Shown: positions 1-8,744, counted from the first letter of the stretch. The stretch: 64,000 bases of DNA from Vibrio chagasii (GCF_024347355.1 NZ_AP025465.1:2480001-2544000), one strand, 5' to 3'. Program-made: numbers and translations. The notes: a model not told the origin generated them from the letters alone.

Positions 1-82
1 CCCAAGCCAACGATCCACTAAACACAATCGCAAAGATGAACATTGGTGCTCCTTTCGTCGCCTCTTTTACTCCTCTCACCAT
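1..82 (-). CDS. Start of a membrane protein, cut by the window edge
   Basis: Only the first 27 codons lie in the window, read leftwards from an ATG at 82. An AGGT stretch lies about six bases before this ATG. A second in-frame ATG at 43 follows an even better AAAGGAG site, so the true start could be either. The visible residues are a short basic stretch followed by a hydrophobic run (PMFIFAIVFSGSLAW from residue 13), which looks like a first transmembrane segment or a signal anchor. I cannot name the family. It lies in the accessory DNA flanking tRNA-Arg. Confidence 0.4.
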   Translation of the reverse strand, partial: MVRGVKEATKGAPMFIFAIVFSGSLAW

Positions 83-291
83 ACAAAGACCTGTGGTTTG
101 GGCGCGATACTTCTAGGTAAGAATATGAGCCACACACTGATTAACTGGCATAAACACAAGCAACCCGGCAATTTGGGTAGCAACGTAACGAATGAGCTTT
201 CTAATACCGAATTACAGCGTTTAATGGTTCAAAGGCCTATCAAGAACAGTTTCCAACCCCGCCACTCGTGCACGACCTTAGTATAAAATGA

Positions 292-958
292 TATCGACTT
301 ACTGATCATTTTGCGCCAAAGTCTACGAAAGGCACTCCAAACGAATACTTGTCGCTGCTGCACAAGTATAACAGCGACCACGTAGATGGCTTCAACTTGA
401 AAGATCTTGGCTTTGCTGACTCTATTTTCCTTTCAGTCCCAAATAGGCAGATTGCCACTATGATCGTTCGTAGACTTCTACAAGCAGCACGAGAAAGGCG
501 CAGAGTTGATATTGAGTATGTTTCGATGGATAACCCTGAAGTGCGAGGTCGAAACATCATTCCACACACCATCGTATTTGATGGGTTCCGTTGGTATGTA
601 CGAGCATATTTTGAATAGAGAACAATGTTCTTAGATTTCGTGTTCATCCGATTTAGAGGAGAGCCAGAGCTGCTCAATGAATCAGATATTTGCATTGAAG
701 CCGTTCAGATTGGACAACAGAAGAAACAAATGAAATCACTCCAAACTCACATCTATCACCACAGCACAGCAACACATAGTAAAAGCCGATTACGGAATGC
801 ATGATTCTCCACTCACAATTAGTTGCCGACGAGCACTGATTAAATATTTACTCAAACGCTTAGATGTTTGCGTGGATAACAAGCAGCTCTCTTCGACTTC
901 CAAGAAATATCAACTAGCACTAGTTAACTCCGCAAGCATAAAGCGCTGCCTTCTTTAA
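292..958 (+). pseudogene. Broken WYL-domain transcriptional regulator
   Basis: The plus strand spells out a WYL-domain protein in pieces. From 310 to 618 the frame reads like the central part of WYL regulators, with RRRVDIEYVSMDNPE followed by IPHTIVFDGFRWYVRAYFE. An in-frame TAG at 616-618 interrupts it. The same frame then resumes with MFLDFVFIRFRGEPELL. After about 708 the similarity moves to other frames (WTTEETNEITPNSHLS, then HIVKADYGMHDSPLTI and SCRRALIKYLLKRLDVCVD), ending at a TAA at 956-958. So at least one nonsense change and two frameshifts are present, and no intact N-terminal helix-turn-helix is visible upstream. WYL proteins are ligand-sensing regulators often found in defence and mobile islands. 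Identification rests on my recognition of the WYL and C-terminal motifs. Confidence 0.75.
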
Positions 959-1135
959 TAACAGACCGGGGACACAAAAAGAGAGAGCTAACGCTTTATA
1001 GTATATAGGTATGCGATTGGAATGAGCTCGCTAGTAGAGAAGTAAATATCTGAAGCTTGCCCTATACTCTGAATACCGATTACAAGCTAGCGTCCTTGCT
1101 AACTACAAAACAGACTATGCCGCCTCAACATTAAT

Positions 1136-1306
1136 CTATCTACTAGCTTCATACCACATATATACCTCTTGCTCGCTCCAACGGGGAGAGCGTTTAGAAA
1201 CCATGATCGGTTTTGGGAACGTGTCATCCTGCCTCATTCTCCAAAAGGTAGTTCGACTAATATCAAAGGTGTAAATAATATCTTCAATCGTGAGTAGTTT
1301 GCTCAT
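1136..1306 (-). CDS. Small AlpA-family phage/island regulator
   Basis: A 56-residue reading frame on the minus strand starts at ATG 1306 with an AGAGG ribosome-binding site about nine bases upstream and ends with TAG at 1136. It begins MSKLLTIEDIIYTFDISRTT, continues FWRMRQDDTFPKPIMVSKRS and ends PRWSEQEVYMWYEASR. This is the pattern of AlpA/MerR-like excisionase regulators: a winged helix-turn-helix, then FP.P, then a W tryptophan strand followed by a helix with an ExxxW-like ending. Length is at the short end of the family (about 55 to 80 residues). AlpA proteins activate excision of integrated elements. No integrase is visible beside it, so it is likely a leftover of an island at tRNA-Arg. 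The start is chosen from the spacing to AGAGG. Confidence 0.72.
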   Translation of the reverse strand: MSKLLTIEDIIYTFDISRTTFWRMRQDDTFPKPIMVSKRSPRWSEQEVYMWYEASR

Positions 1307-1689
1307 TCATATTTTACCTCTCATAACCTACTGATACCGACTCCAGGATGGATCTGTACCAAATACTGGCTATGTTTCGCTATTTGAAATAAAAATACAG
1401 CACAAAAAACGATCAGTCAATATAAAAACTTTTAATAAACATGTAGTTATCTATAATAAATGTATACACCATGCAGGTGTAATGATCGATAACTTGAGTC
1501 GGATTGACTTAAATGGCTGCGAATGCGGGATGCATTAGTAGAACTTAAAAAAATACATCGAGGCAAAGGGAGAAGATAGGAAAGCCTATAGCCGGGAGTA
1601 ACTTTGAATGTGTTTCATGCCGTATCAGGTCGTAGCCTGCAGGTTCATCGTTACTTGACCATATACTTGACCACAAATGATAAAAACGA
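1307..1689. other. Non-coding stretch of the island remnant
   Basis: No convincing gene is seen on either strand in these 383 bases. The sequence next to the AlpA gene is AT rich. A short open stretch near 1525-1580 has no start context or recognisable product. An integrase would be expected here if the island were intact, and none is visible. Confidence 0.5.
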
Positions 1690-1723
1690 AAAAGGGCGTA
1701 GCAAGTACTAACCTGCTACGCCC
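1690..1723 (-). terminator. Terminator of tRNA-Arg
   Basis: A perfect 10-base stem (GGGCGTAGCA at 1694-1703 with TGCTACGCCC at 1714-1723) is followed on the minus strand by a T-rich tract (TTTTTCGTTTTT). It lies ten bases beyond the tRNA 3' end, so it ends tRNA transcription. Confidence 0.85.
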
Positions 1724-1732
1724 CGTAAATAA

Positions 1733-1809
1733 TGGCACGCCCTGTAGGATTCGAACCTACGACCACATCCTTAGAAGGGACGTGCTCTATCCAGCTGAGC
1801 TAAGGGCGC
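1733..1809 (-). tRNA. tRNA-Arg (anticodon UCU)
   Basis: The minus strand folds as a 77-base tRNA with an encoded CCA at 1733-1735. The acceptor stem GCGCCCT pairs with AGGGCGT (one G-U pair). The anticodon loop CTTCTAA carries UCU, and the T arm contains GGTTCGAATCC. The anticodon reads the rare AGA/AGG arginine codons. In E. coli the equivalent argU gene lies near folD and is the attachment site of prophage DLP12, and folD is the neighbour here too. The DNA on the 3' side (1-1690) is accessory, which fits use of this tRNA as an integration site. Confidence 0.97.
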
Positions 1810-1924
1810 GCTACAGGAATGGATTATACGAATTCGAATCATGAAAGCAACGGCTTTATGTAACATTCTGATCTAAGTGAGTAAAAAAAGGTCAACAAAC
1901 TTATAAGTGTTGAAAAACAGAGCA

Positions 1925-1940
1925 AAGCAATCGTTTGCCT
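1925..1940. promoter_or_regulatory. Candidate PurR operator before folD
   Basis: The 16-mer AAGCAATCGTTTGCCT matches the enterobacterial PurR palindrome ACGCAAACGTTTGCGT at 13 of 16 positions by eye. It lies 80 bases upstream of the folD start. FolD supplies formyl-tetrahydrofolate for purine synthesis, so control by PurR would be logical. It is a motif match only. Confidence 0.5.
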
Positions 1941-2020
1941 TGTGGTAATCAAAAAGATTTTCTGGAATAATGCGCCAAAAACATCAGCCACTAACTTGAA
2001 TATCAATACTAAGGAAATTC

Positions 2021-2878
2021 ATGACTGCTCAAAATATTGATGGAAAGCTAATTTCTCAAACGGTTCGCTCCGAAGTAGCTGCACGTGTAAAAGCTCGTAC
2101 TGAAGCTGGATTACGCGCTCCGGGCCTAGCGGTTATTTTAGTGGGTGAAGACCCTGCTTCTCAGGTTTACGTTGGTAGTAAGCGTAAAGCGTGTGAAGAA
2201 GTTGGCTTCGTATCTAAATCTTACGATTTGCCAGCTACTGCAACAGAAGATGAACTGTTAAACCTAGTCGACCAACTGAACCTAGATCCAGAGATCGACG
2301 GTATTCTGGTTCAACTGCCTCTACCTGCTGGCATCGATAGCACTCACGTTCTTGAGCGCATCACACCAGAAAAAGACGTTGATGGCTTCCACCCATACAA
2401 TGTCGGCCGTTTGGCTCAGCGTATGCCAAAGCTTCGCTCTTGTACGCCAAAAGGTATCATCACCCTGCTTGACCGTTACAACATCGATTTACGTGGCAAG
2501 CACGCTGTTGTTGTTGGCGCTTCAAACATCGTAGGTCGTCCAATGACCCTAGAACTGCTTCTAGCAGGTTGTACAACGACTACATGTCACCGTTTCACTA
2601 AAGACCTTGAAGGCCACGTACGTCAAGCAGACGTTGTTGTGGTTGCTGTAGGTAAGCCTAACTTCATTCCTGGTGCTTGGATTAAGAAAGGTGCAGTTGT
2701 GGTCGATGTTGGTATCAACCGTTTGGATTCTGGCAAGCTAGTCGGTGACGTTGAATACGATGTCGCGAAAGAGAGCGCAAGCTTTATCACACCAGTACCG
2801 GGTGGTGTAGGTCCAATGACAGTAGCAAGCCTGATTGAGAACACAATGATCGCTTGTGAGCAATTTCACTCGAAGTAA
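2021..2878 (+). CDS. folD: Bifunctional methylene-THF dehydrogenase/cyclohydrolase
   Basis: FolD interconverts 5,10-methylene-, methenyl- and 10-formyl-tetrahydrofolate in the cytoplasm using NADP. The 285-residue length fits the family (E. coli 288). The N-terminal catalytic domain has [20 protein letters not shown] with the catalytic lysine, and [14 protein letters not shown]. The C-terminal Rossmann domain has [13 protein letters not shown], and the signature [14 protein letters not shown] lies near residue 260. The ATG at 2021 is preceded by an AAGGAAA sequence. The gene stands alone, downstream of tRNA-Arg and a PurR-like box, and is followed by its own terminator. Confidence 0.98.
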   Translation: MTAQNIDGKLISQTVRSEVAARVKARTEAGLRAPGLAVILVGEDPASQVYVGSKRKACEEVGFVSKSYDLPATATEDELLNLVDQLNLDPEIDGILVQLPLPAGIDSTHVLERITPEKDVDGFHPYNVGRLAQRMPKLRSCTPKGIITLLDRYNIDLRGKHAVVVGASNIVGRPMTLELLLAGCTTTTCHRFTKDLEGHVRQADVVVVAVGKPNFIPGAWIKKGAVVVDVGINRLDSGKLVGDVEYDVAKESASFITPVPGGVGPMTVASLIENTMIACEQFHSK

Positions 2879-2906
2879 TCTATCAGCGCAGTATAAATAG
2901 AATTAG

Positions 2907-2941
2907 AAAGCCGCAACGTGATATACGCTGCGGCTTTTTTG
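2907..2941 (+). terminator. folD terminator
   Basis: The stem AAGCCGCA (about 2908-2915) with TGCGGCTT (2929-2936) runs into seven T residues, 30 bases after the folD stop. The convergent antiporter gene ends just beyond it. Confidence 0.9.
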
Positions 2942-2955
2942 CGAAAGACCACTTA

Positions 2956-4761
2956 CTACTTATCTGGAGTCTCGACCGGCTCTGAAGGCGGCAGTAAACT
3001 GATGATCTCACATTCTGTCGATATCAGCTTTTCTAAGTCAGCCCCTTGAGTAATTAAACGGAAGTCTCCGTCATTGATGACTCCAAGCAAAATCGCTTTA
3101 GGATAAAGCGCGTTAAACTCATTCAGAACAAATGCCTCTGTCAGCCCTGTACTCTTGATTTGGCTACCTTGTGCCATTAATGAGTTGAGCTTGGAGTAAG
3201 TGACGCCTTCCTCAAATAGACTTCGGTTGCCATCTCGACTCACTTGATGCCTTTCATGCTTACTCTCTGGTGACTCAAGCTCAAAAACCTTATTGGCACC
3301 AAACTCGTCTTGATAATGCATGCTGACTAACGGGTTAGTTTGACGATAAGGCGAAACAATCATCGCTCGCCCTATCCCATCCAATTCCAAATTATTTTCG
3401 GCGTGACTGGAAGCTGGGTTGCCAAAGTAAACATTCAAGTTATCCATGCGCGCCAACCGAATGCTCTCCCAGTTGGTATCCGCAAGTACACTATTGATGT
3501 TGTGAGTCGCGAGCACCTTGGCAAACTGCCTTGCAAAGTGGGTGGCACCAAAGAAGATAACCCCCTGCGCTTTCTCTTGAGTGACACCTAGCCTTCTCGC
3601 CCACCAGCTCGCGGTTAAGCTCTGAATAACAACCGTCCCTATGATGACCAAGAACACCATAGGGACCAACAGGTCTGCGCCCTCGATCAATTGCTTCTCT
3701 TGAAGTTTGATCGCAAACAGAGAAGAAACCGCTGCCGCCACGATCCCGCGCGGTGCCATCCAACTTAAAAACCATTTATCTGCTGAGCTAAGATCCGTAC
3801 CGATCCCGCTGATCCACACACTTAATGGGCGAGCCACCAGCATAACCACTGCTAATAACCCTATACCACCCCAACCTATCGACAAAAACGCGCCTGAATC
3901 GAGCCGACTGGCTAACAAAATAAACAACGCAGAAATGAGTAATACAGTCAGGGTTTCTTTGAATTCGATGATGTCTTCGATATCCAAGCCTTTCACATTG
4001 GCAAGCCAGATCCCCATGATGGTCACGGTTAACAAGCCAGATTCTTCACTCAGGTCGTTAGAGAACGAAAACGCTGCCAACATTAATGTCAGCACTGCTA
4101 CATTACGCAGATAATGTGGCACCCAATGTCCTTGCAGCATCTTGGCAATCAAATAGCCACCGATGATCCCCAAGCCTAAACCAATAGCCAGAGTCAGCCC
4201 AAGCGCTGACAACACATGACCGGTAGGATCGGCTGAAGAGACAATGTATTCATAAACCAGAACGGCAAACAGAGCGCCTATTGGGTCAATAACAATACCT
4301 TCCCATCGCAAAATGCTACCAAGAGAGGCTTTAGGCTGAATACTACGCAGCATAGGCACAATTACTGTCGGGCCTGTCACCACCACCAAAGCACCGAATA
4401 ACGCCGCTAATGGCCAACTAAAGTTAACAAAGTAGTAAGCACCGACAACAATGCACGCCCATGTAATCAGCATGCCTACACTCACTAGATGAGTCACCAT
4501 GCGACCATGACCTCTGATCTCCTTAAAGTTAAGCGTCAATGCGCCTTCGAATAGAATGATGGCAACACCTAATGAAATCAGCGGAAACAGAACATCACCG
4601 AAAATGACATCTGGGTTAAGGACATTTAAGCCGGGGCCCAACAACAGGCCGACAATGAGAAGAGGGAGAATCGCGGGGAGACGCAATCGCCAGCCGAGCA
4701 ACTGACAAGCTAAAGACAAGAGCCCAATTAGCGCCAAAGAAGAAGTAATCGACAAATCCAT
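2956..4761 (-). CDS. CPA1-type Na+(K+)/H+ antiporter with a cytosolic Rossmann-like tail
   Basis: This is a 601-residue inner-membrane protein. Residues 1 to about 400 form some 12 hydrophobic segments with the NhaP-type pattern: LGVAIILFEGALTL near residue 65, GPTVIVPML near 130 and WEGIVIDPIGALFAV near 155, where the ion-binding aspartate of CPA1 exchangers lies. After about residue 400 the sequence is hydrophilic and resembles a TrkA-N nucleotide-binding fold (QGVIFFGATHFARQFAKVL), but it lacks a clean GxGxxG loop. It then runs on to a TrkA-C-like end. The family exchanges cytoplasmic Na+ or K+ for protons. Ion specificity cannot be read from sequence. It is a single gene, convergent with folD. 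The start is an ATG at 4761. Confidence 0.88.
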   Translation of the reverse strand: MDLSITSSLALIGLLSLACQLLGWRLRLPAILPLLIVGLLLGPGLNVLNPDVIFGDVLFPLISLGVAIILFEGALTLNFKEIRGHGRMVTHLVSVGMLITWACIVVGAYYFVNFSWPLAALFGALVVVTGPTVIVPMLRSIQPKASLGSILRWEGIVIDPIGALFAVLVYEYIVSSADPTGHVLSALGLTLAIGLGLGIIGGYLIAKMLQGHWVPHYLRNVAVLTLMLAAFSFSNDLSEESGLLTVTIMGIWLANVKGLDIEDIIEFKETLTVLLISALFILLASRLDSGAFLSIGWGGIGLLAVVMLVARPLSVWISGIGTDLSSADKWFLSWMAPRGIVAAAVSSLFAIKLQEKQLIEGADLLVPMVFLVIIGTVVIQSLTASWWARRLGVTQEKAQGVIFFGATHFARQFAKVLATHNINSVLADTNWESIRLARMDNLNVYFGNPASSHAENNLELDGIGRAMIVSPYRQTNPLVSMHYQDEFGANKVFELESPESKHERHQVSRDGNRSLFEEGVTYSKLNSLMAQGSQIKSTGLTEAFVLNEFNALYPKAILLGVINDGDFRLITQGADLEKLISTECEIISLLPPSEPVETPDK

Positions 4762-4822
4762 TTATGCCCCTAAATAATTGGTGCCACACCCTGCGGTCCA
4801 AATCTATTTACTGAAACAAGAA

Positions 4823-4847
4823 AGCCTACGTCATTAAACTATAGGCT
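4823..4847 (-). terminator. Possible nupC terminator
   Basis: AGCCTA (4823-4828) pairs with TAGGCT (4842-4847). On the minus strand this is followed by TTCTTGTTTC. The stem is short, so this is a weak call for the end of the nupC transcript. Confidence 0.35.
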
Positions 4848-4946
4848 CTCTTTTTCATACTAACCGAATATTATTGTGATTAATCAGTCACTTTACTATA
4901 GGGGAAATAAAATGACTGACTCGTTCACTCGGTACTTATCATCTAG

Positions 4947-6146
4947 CTAGAGTGAAAGTACCACGCCAGCAATCGCAGCACTCATTAAGTTAGCAAACAC
5001 ACCAGCACAAATCGCTTTAAAGCCGTATTGTGAGATGAAAGAGCGACGCTCTGGTACCAAGCTACCTAGGCCACCAATCAAAATCGCCATTGTTGAGATG
5101 TTGGCAAAGCCACACAGTGCGAAGGTTACAATCGCTTGTGAATGCTCGCTAAGAACCTCTTTCGCATCCATTAACTGAATGAAAGCGACAAATTCGTTCA
5201 CAACAATCTTGTTACCGATCAGTGAACCTGCAACGATAGCCTCAGACCACGGCACACCGATCAGCCATGCAACGGGTGCGAACACATAGCCTAGGATAAG
5301 CTCGAAGCTTAGGTTTACGCCAAACCATCCCCCAACAATACCTAGCAAGCCATTCAGCATTGCAATCACACTGATAAAGGCAAGAAGTGTCGCACCCACC
5401 GCAACGGCAATACGAAGTCCAGACATAGCCCCATCTGCCATTGCCTCAACTACGTTTGTTGCTCGTGGAATTTCAACATCTGACTCAATGTTTTCTTGAA
5501 CATCGTCAGCATTACCTGGTACTAAGATTTTAGCCATCAACAAACCTGCAGGTGCAGACATGAATGCCGCTGCGATCAGATAGTTTAGGTCAACACCAAG
5601 CGATGCATAACCAACAAGCGTACCACCAGCAACAGATGCCAAACCACATACCATCACTGCGAACAGTTGTGAATCCGTCATGTGTTTCAGGTAAGGCTTA
5701 ACCACCAACGGTGCTTCAATCATGCCAACGAAGATATTTGCTGTCGCAGACAGGGATTCTGCACGGCCTGTGCCCAAGAACTTCTGCAGCGCGCCACCGA
5801 TAAGGTTGATCACTTTTGGCATAAAACCTATGTGGTACAAACCAGAGATAAGCGCAGAGAAAAAGATAATAATGCCCAGAACGTTAATCGCGAAAACGAA
5901 ACCGTTGTTCGTAAGGCCACCAAATAGGAAGTTAATCCCTTCTTGACCGTAGTTGATCAAGCTAGATACCGCACCAGTGGCTGCATTCAACGCTTCTTTA
6001 CCCATTGGAACATATAGAACCAATAGCGCGAATGAGATTTGTAGTAAGAAAGCCAGAGAGACTGTTCTTAGTGGAATATTTTTTCTGTCCGTAGATAGTA
6101 ACCAAGCGGCAACTAAAATAGTAATAATTCCAAGTAGCGAAGCCAT
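4947..6146 (-). CDS. nupC: NupC-family concentrative nucleoside transporter
   Basis: NupC imports nucleosides with Na+ or H+ across the inner membrane. The predicted 399 residues and about ten membrane segments fit the CNT family (E. coli NupC 400). Visible signatures include NGFVFAINVLGIIIFFSAL, GTGRAESLSATANIFVGMIE (the conserved hairpin and substrate region), and GSLIGNKIVVNEFVAF followed by ALCGFANISTMAILIGGLG near the C-terminus. A TTG-initiated frame begins nine bases earlier, but ATG 6146 is preferred because AGGTTG lies nine bases before it. A PurR-like box lies about 50 bases upstream, which fits control by purines. A LysR gene lies upstream on the same strand, with no evidence that it controls nupC. 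Confidence 0.93.
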   Translation of the reverse strand: MASLLGIITILVAAWLLSTDRKNIPLRTVSLAFLLQISFALLVLYVPMGKEALNAATGAVSSLINYGQEGINFLFGGLTNNGFVFAINVLGIIIFFSALISGLYHIGFMPKVINLIGGALQKFLGTGRAESLSATANIFVGMIEAPLVVKPYLKHMTDSQLFAVMVCGLASVAGGTLVGYASLGVDLNYLIAAAFMSAPAGLLMAKILVPGNADDVQENIESDVEIPRATNVVEAMADGAMSGLRIAVAVGATLLAFISVIAMLNGLLGIVGGWFGVNLSFELILGYVFAPVAWLIGVPWSEAIVAGSLIGNKIVVNEFVAFIQLMDAKEVLSEHSQAIVTFALCGFANISTMAILIGGLGSLVPERRSFISQYGFKAICAGVFANLMSAAIAGVVLSL

Positions 6147-6194
6147 GTGCGTCAACCTAAAAGTTGTAGTTAGGAAAGGCGACGCATTCTATAG

Positions 6195-6210
6195 AGGAAA
6201 TCGTTTGCGG
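6195..6210. promoter_or_regulatory. Candidate PurR operator before nupC
   Basis: AGGAAATCGTTTGCGG agrees with the PurR consensus at 12 of 16 positions by eye, with an intact right half CGTTTGCG. It sits about 50 bases before the nupC start. The core ATCGTTTGC is the same as in the box before folD. Confidence 0.42.
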
Positions 6211-6351
6211 CAAGCGGCGGTTGTTAATGTGATGTTGGGGTAATCACTCTTGAGTAATGATTTTAATTAAGCTATTGAATTTTAATAATTAAATTTGATT
6301 AAAAAGCGTACTTTTTCCATATGGAAATTATATTTATAGATTTGGAAACAG

Positions 6352-7296
6352 TTAACGATGCAGTTCGACGCACGTTTTTAGGTTTTCATCCCAGTACGTC
6401 GGCGATCCAATATGATCTTTTATGAACTCAATCACCGCAGAAAGCTTCTTCGGCATGTTCTTTCGACTCGGATACACAGCATAGAATGGCATCAGCTGAC
6501 TCGCTCTCCATTCCGGCAAGACTTGGATTAATTTGCCCGTTCTGAACTCTTCCTTCACTAAGTAAGTGGCCAAGTAAGCCACGCCCCACCCGGATACCGC
6601 TGCGTCTCGAACTGCCTCAGCTAAATCCACCGAGTAATCCCCGGCCACTTTAACACTAAGGTTCTCTTGTCCGTTATCAAACGCCCACGATGTGTAGTCT
6701 CGCTCTCGGCTGCGATAGATAAGACAGTTGTGGTCAATCAAATCAGACGGTACGTGTGGTGTCCCGGCTTTAATCAGGTAATCGGGCGATGCTGCTACCA
6801 CAAACTGGCTATCAGCTAATCGCTGCGCAATGTACCCTTCTGGCAGGTCTTCATTATTGGTGATCCAAAGATCTAAACGCTCTTCAATCATGTCCACTTT
6901 GTAATCGAACAGGTGGACTTCGATTCTCAACTGAGGATAAAGCTGTCTGAGCTCATCAATCGCAGGAATAATATGTAAGGTGCCAAATGACTGCGACAGC
7001 CCAACACGCAGTATTCCTGAGATATCATCACGCTGGCTGTCCATATCCATTTGAGCCGCTTTTACCGTGTTAAACAGTTGCTCACAGTGCTGATAGAAGA
7101 CTTCCCCCGCTTCCGTTAGCGTTAGGCTACGTGTGGTTCTTTGTACTAGCTTGATTCCAATGGAGTCTTCGAGCAAAGCAACTTGCTTACTGATATGAGA
7201 CACCGAAACGTTCAAGCTTTTTGCAGCACTGGTAAAGCCATCGTGCTTAATTAATGCATGGAATATCACCATCTGTGCAGCTCTATCTGTTAGCAC
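6352..7296 (-). CDS. LysR-family transcriptional regulator
   Basis: The 314 residues have the normal LysR layout. An N-terminal winged helix-turn-helix spans residues 1-60 (TSAAKSLNVSVSHISKQVAL, then LVQRTTRSLTLTEAG). A periplasmic-binding-protein-like effector domain follows from about residue 90 to 300. The closest type I recognise is the group that includes AaeR/DmlR-like regulators. The start is a GTG at 7296 with AAGGTGG about seven bases upstream. Ligand and targets are unknown. It is followed by nupC on the same strand after 205 bases, which include the PurR-like box, so the two are probably separately transcribed. Confidence 0.9.
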   Translation of the reverse strand: MLTDRAAQMVIFHALIKHDGFTSAAKSLNVSVSHISKQVALLEDSIGIKLVQRTTRSLTLTEAGEVFYQHCEQLFNTVKAAQMDMDSQRDDISGILRVGLSQSFGTLHIIPAIDELRQLYPQLRIEVHLFDYKVDMIEERLDLWITNNEDLPEGYIAQRLADSQFVVAASPDYLIKAGTPHVPSDLIDHNCLIYRSRERDYTSWAFDNGQENLSVKVAGDYSVDLAEAVRDAAVSGWGVAYLATYLVKEEFRTGKLIQVLPEWRASQLMPFYAVYPSRKNMPKKLSAVIEFIKDHIGSPTYWDENLKTCVELHR

Positions 7297-7333
7297 AAGA
7301 CCACCTTCTTAAAACTCAAAAATATAAAATCAA

Positions 7334-7354
7334 AAAGGACTCCGAAGAGTCCTT
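7334..7354 (-). terminator. mltB terminator
   Basis: AAAGGACTC pairs with GAGTCCTTT around a CGAA-type loop. On the minus strand it is followed by TTTTTGATTTT. It lies between mltB and the LysR gene. Confidence 0.85.
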
Positions 7355-7424
7355 TAGTTCGTTCTGCCTATGGTAGGCCAAATGCTATCAGAGCAAGTCA
7401 TAACGATTAATACAATTAGGTCTA

Positions 7425-8423
7425 CTAATCAAACTTGATTCTGTCTGCTAGATGGCTAACCGCCAAAGCAAAGTAGTAAGAACGATTCCACTTCATTAAC
7501 ACATTGTAGTTGTTGTAAACGAGGTAAGAGCGACCCGCTTCGTCATCTGGCATGATTAACCAAGCTTTAATGTCTTCATCAAGGTTAGGCAATGGGCGAT
7601 CGTCGTACCGCTTAATACCAAGTTCAGACCACTCTTTTAGGTATTTCGCTTTGTCTTCAGAACGACCTTGCAAATCAATAGACACCGTTGATGGTACATG
7701 AACCTGACGACCCCAAGTGTACTTATCATCCCAACCGGATTGGCTCAGATAATTCGCCGCCGAAGCAAACACATCTTCTTCAGTGCCCCAAATGTCTTTC
7801 TTGCCGTCGCCATTACCATCAGCGGCATACGCTAAGAACGAGCTAGGCATAAACTGAGGTTGGCCCATAGCACCAGCCCAAGAGCCTTTCATCTCTTTCG
7901 GGGTGATATGGCCTTGGTCAAGAATAGTCAACGCCGCCATCGCTTCACTGCGGAAAAACGCTTCTCTACGCCCTTCGTAAGCCATAGTTGTTAAGGCATC
8001 GATAACGCTGTAATTACCCGTGAATTTACCGAAGTTACTCTCAACACCCCACAAAGCGACAATGAATCGCGGCTGAACGCCATATTCATCACCAATGCGC
8101 TTTAACGCTTTGTAATGCTCCTTATACAGTGATCTTGCTTGCTTCACTTTCCAATCTGGCACTGCTCGTGGAATATACTCATCCAGAGTCAGTTTCTTTT
8201 CAGGTTGGTTTTTATCCGCTTTGACCGCTCTTGGCTTAAACGTTACACCATCAAAGGCTTCATCAATGATCGCTTCAGAAATGCCTTCTTCACGGCCTTG
8301 TTGCTTTAGTTTTTCTACATATTGCTCAAAGCTCTGTTCTTGAGCCTGTACTGAGCCAATGGTCAGGCTATTACCTAAAAGTAATGCCGACACCGCCAAT
8401 ATGCTTTTCGAAAATTTACTCAA
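7425..8423 (-). CDS. mltB: Lytic murein transglycosylase B-type
   Basis: This enzyme cleaves the MurNAc-GlcNAc bond of peptidoglycan to form 1,6-anhydro products in the periplasm. The 332 residues start with a signal peptide (LAVSALLLGNSLTIGSVQAQ) cleaved around residue 27. I see no lipobox cysteine, so unlike E. coli MltB it looks soluble. The catalytic glutamate is in VALWGVESNFGKFTG near residue 130, followed by SVIDALTTMAYEGRR and the GAMGQPQFMPSSF motif of the SLT family 3 fold. The start is a TTG at 8423 with a strong GGAGG nine bases upstream. No better ATG is available. ycgL lies just upstream on the same strand with a 30-base gap, so co-transcription is likely. Confidence 0.93.
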   Translation of the reverse strand: MSKFSKSILAVSALLLGNSLTIGSVQAQEQSFEQYVEKLKQQGREEGISEAIIDEAFDGVTFKPRAVKADKNQPEKKLTLDEYIPRAVPDWKVKQARSLYKEHYKALKRIGDEYGVQPRFIVALWGVESNFGKFTGNYSVIDALTTMAYEGRREAFFRSEAMAALTILDQGHITPKEMKGSWAGAMGQPQFMPSSFLAYAADGNGDGKKDIWGTEEDVFASAANYLSQSGWDDKYTWGRQVHVPSTVSIDLQGRSEDKAKYLKEWSELGIKRYDDRPLPNLDEDIKAWLIMPDDEAGRSYLVYNNYNVLMKWNRSYYFALAVSHLADRIKFD

Positions 8424-8453
8424 CGATCACTCCTCCCTGAATTGAGATAGCTA

Positions 8454-8744
8454 TCACTCTTCGTCTTGATTGTTTTGCTGAGCTTTGCGCTCTTTGTACA
8501 GCTCAAGTTCGTTTACTGGTGGAGGCGGAACTTGCAAAAAGAAACCATCGGTGTTCAGTGATTCTCTCACCTTATCGATGTTCACTTGAGCCAGTTTGCG
8601 ACCGTCCATTTTAATTACCATTACAAAACTAGGTTTACCAAACATTTGCATCAATGCGTCAGGAACTTGTGAAAAATCATCCTTCTTCGGGATATAAAGG
8701 TATGTTCCTTCTTTCTTTGAGCTTTTATATATAGAACACAGCAT
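8454..8744 (-). CDS. YcgL domain protein
   Basis: This is a 96-residue cytoplasmic protein of the YcgL family (DUF709), of unknown function. It starts [20 protein letters not shown], continues with [12 protein letters not shown] and [10 protein letters not shown], and ends in a charged tail. The proline run is typical of the family. ATG 8744 has AAGG nine bases upstream. It is divergent from minC, the same neighbourhood as in E. coli. Confidence 0.93.
   Translation of the reverse strand: MLCSIYKSSKKEGTYLYIPKKDDFSQVPDALMQMFGKPSFVMVIKMDGRKLAQVNIDKVRESLNTDGFFLQVPPPPVNELELYKERKAQQNNQDEE

Noticed and set aside
98..286. 62-codon frame on the plus strand
   Set aside because: It starts with TTG without a ribosome-binding site and does not resemble the N-terminus of a WYL protein or any other family I know.
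306..695. 129-codon open frame on the minus strand
   Set aside because: It lies opposite the decayed WYL gene and its translation has no recognisable features, so it is a shadow of the plus-strand remnant.
5682..5946. Two overlapping open frames on the plus strand
   Set aside because: They lie opposite nupC and only mirror its coding sequence.
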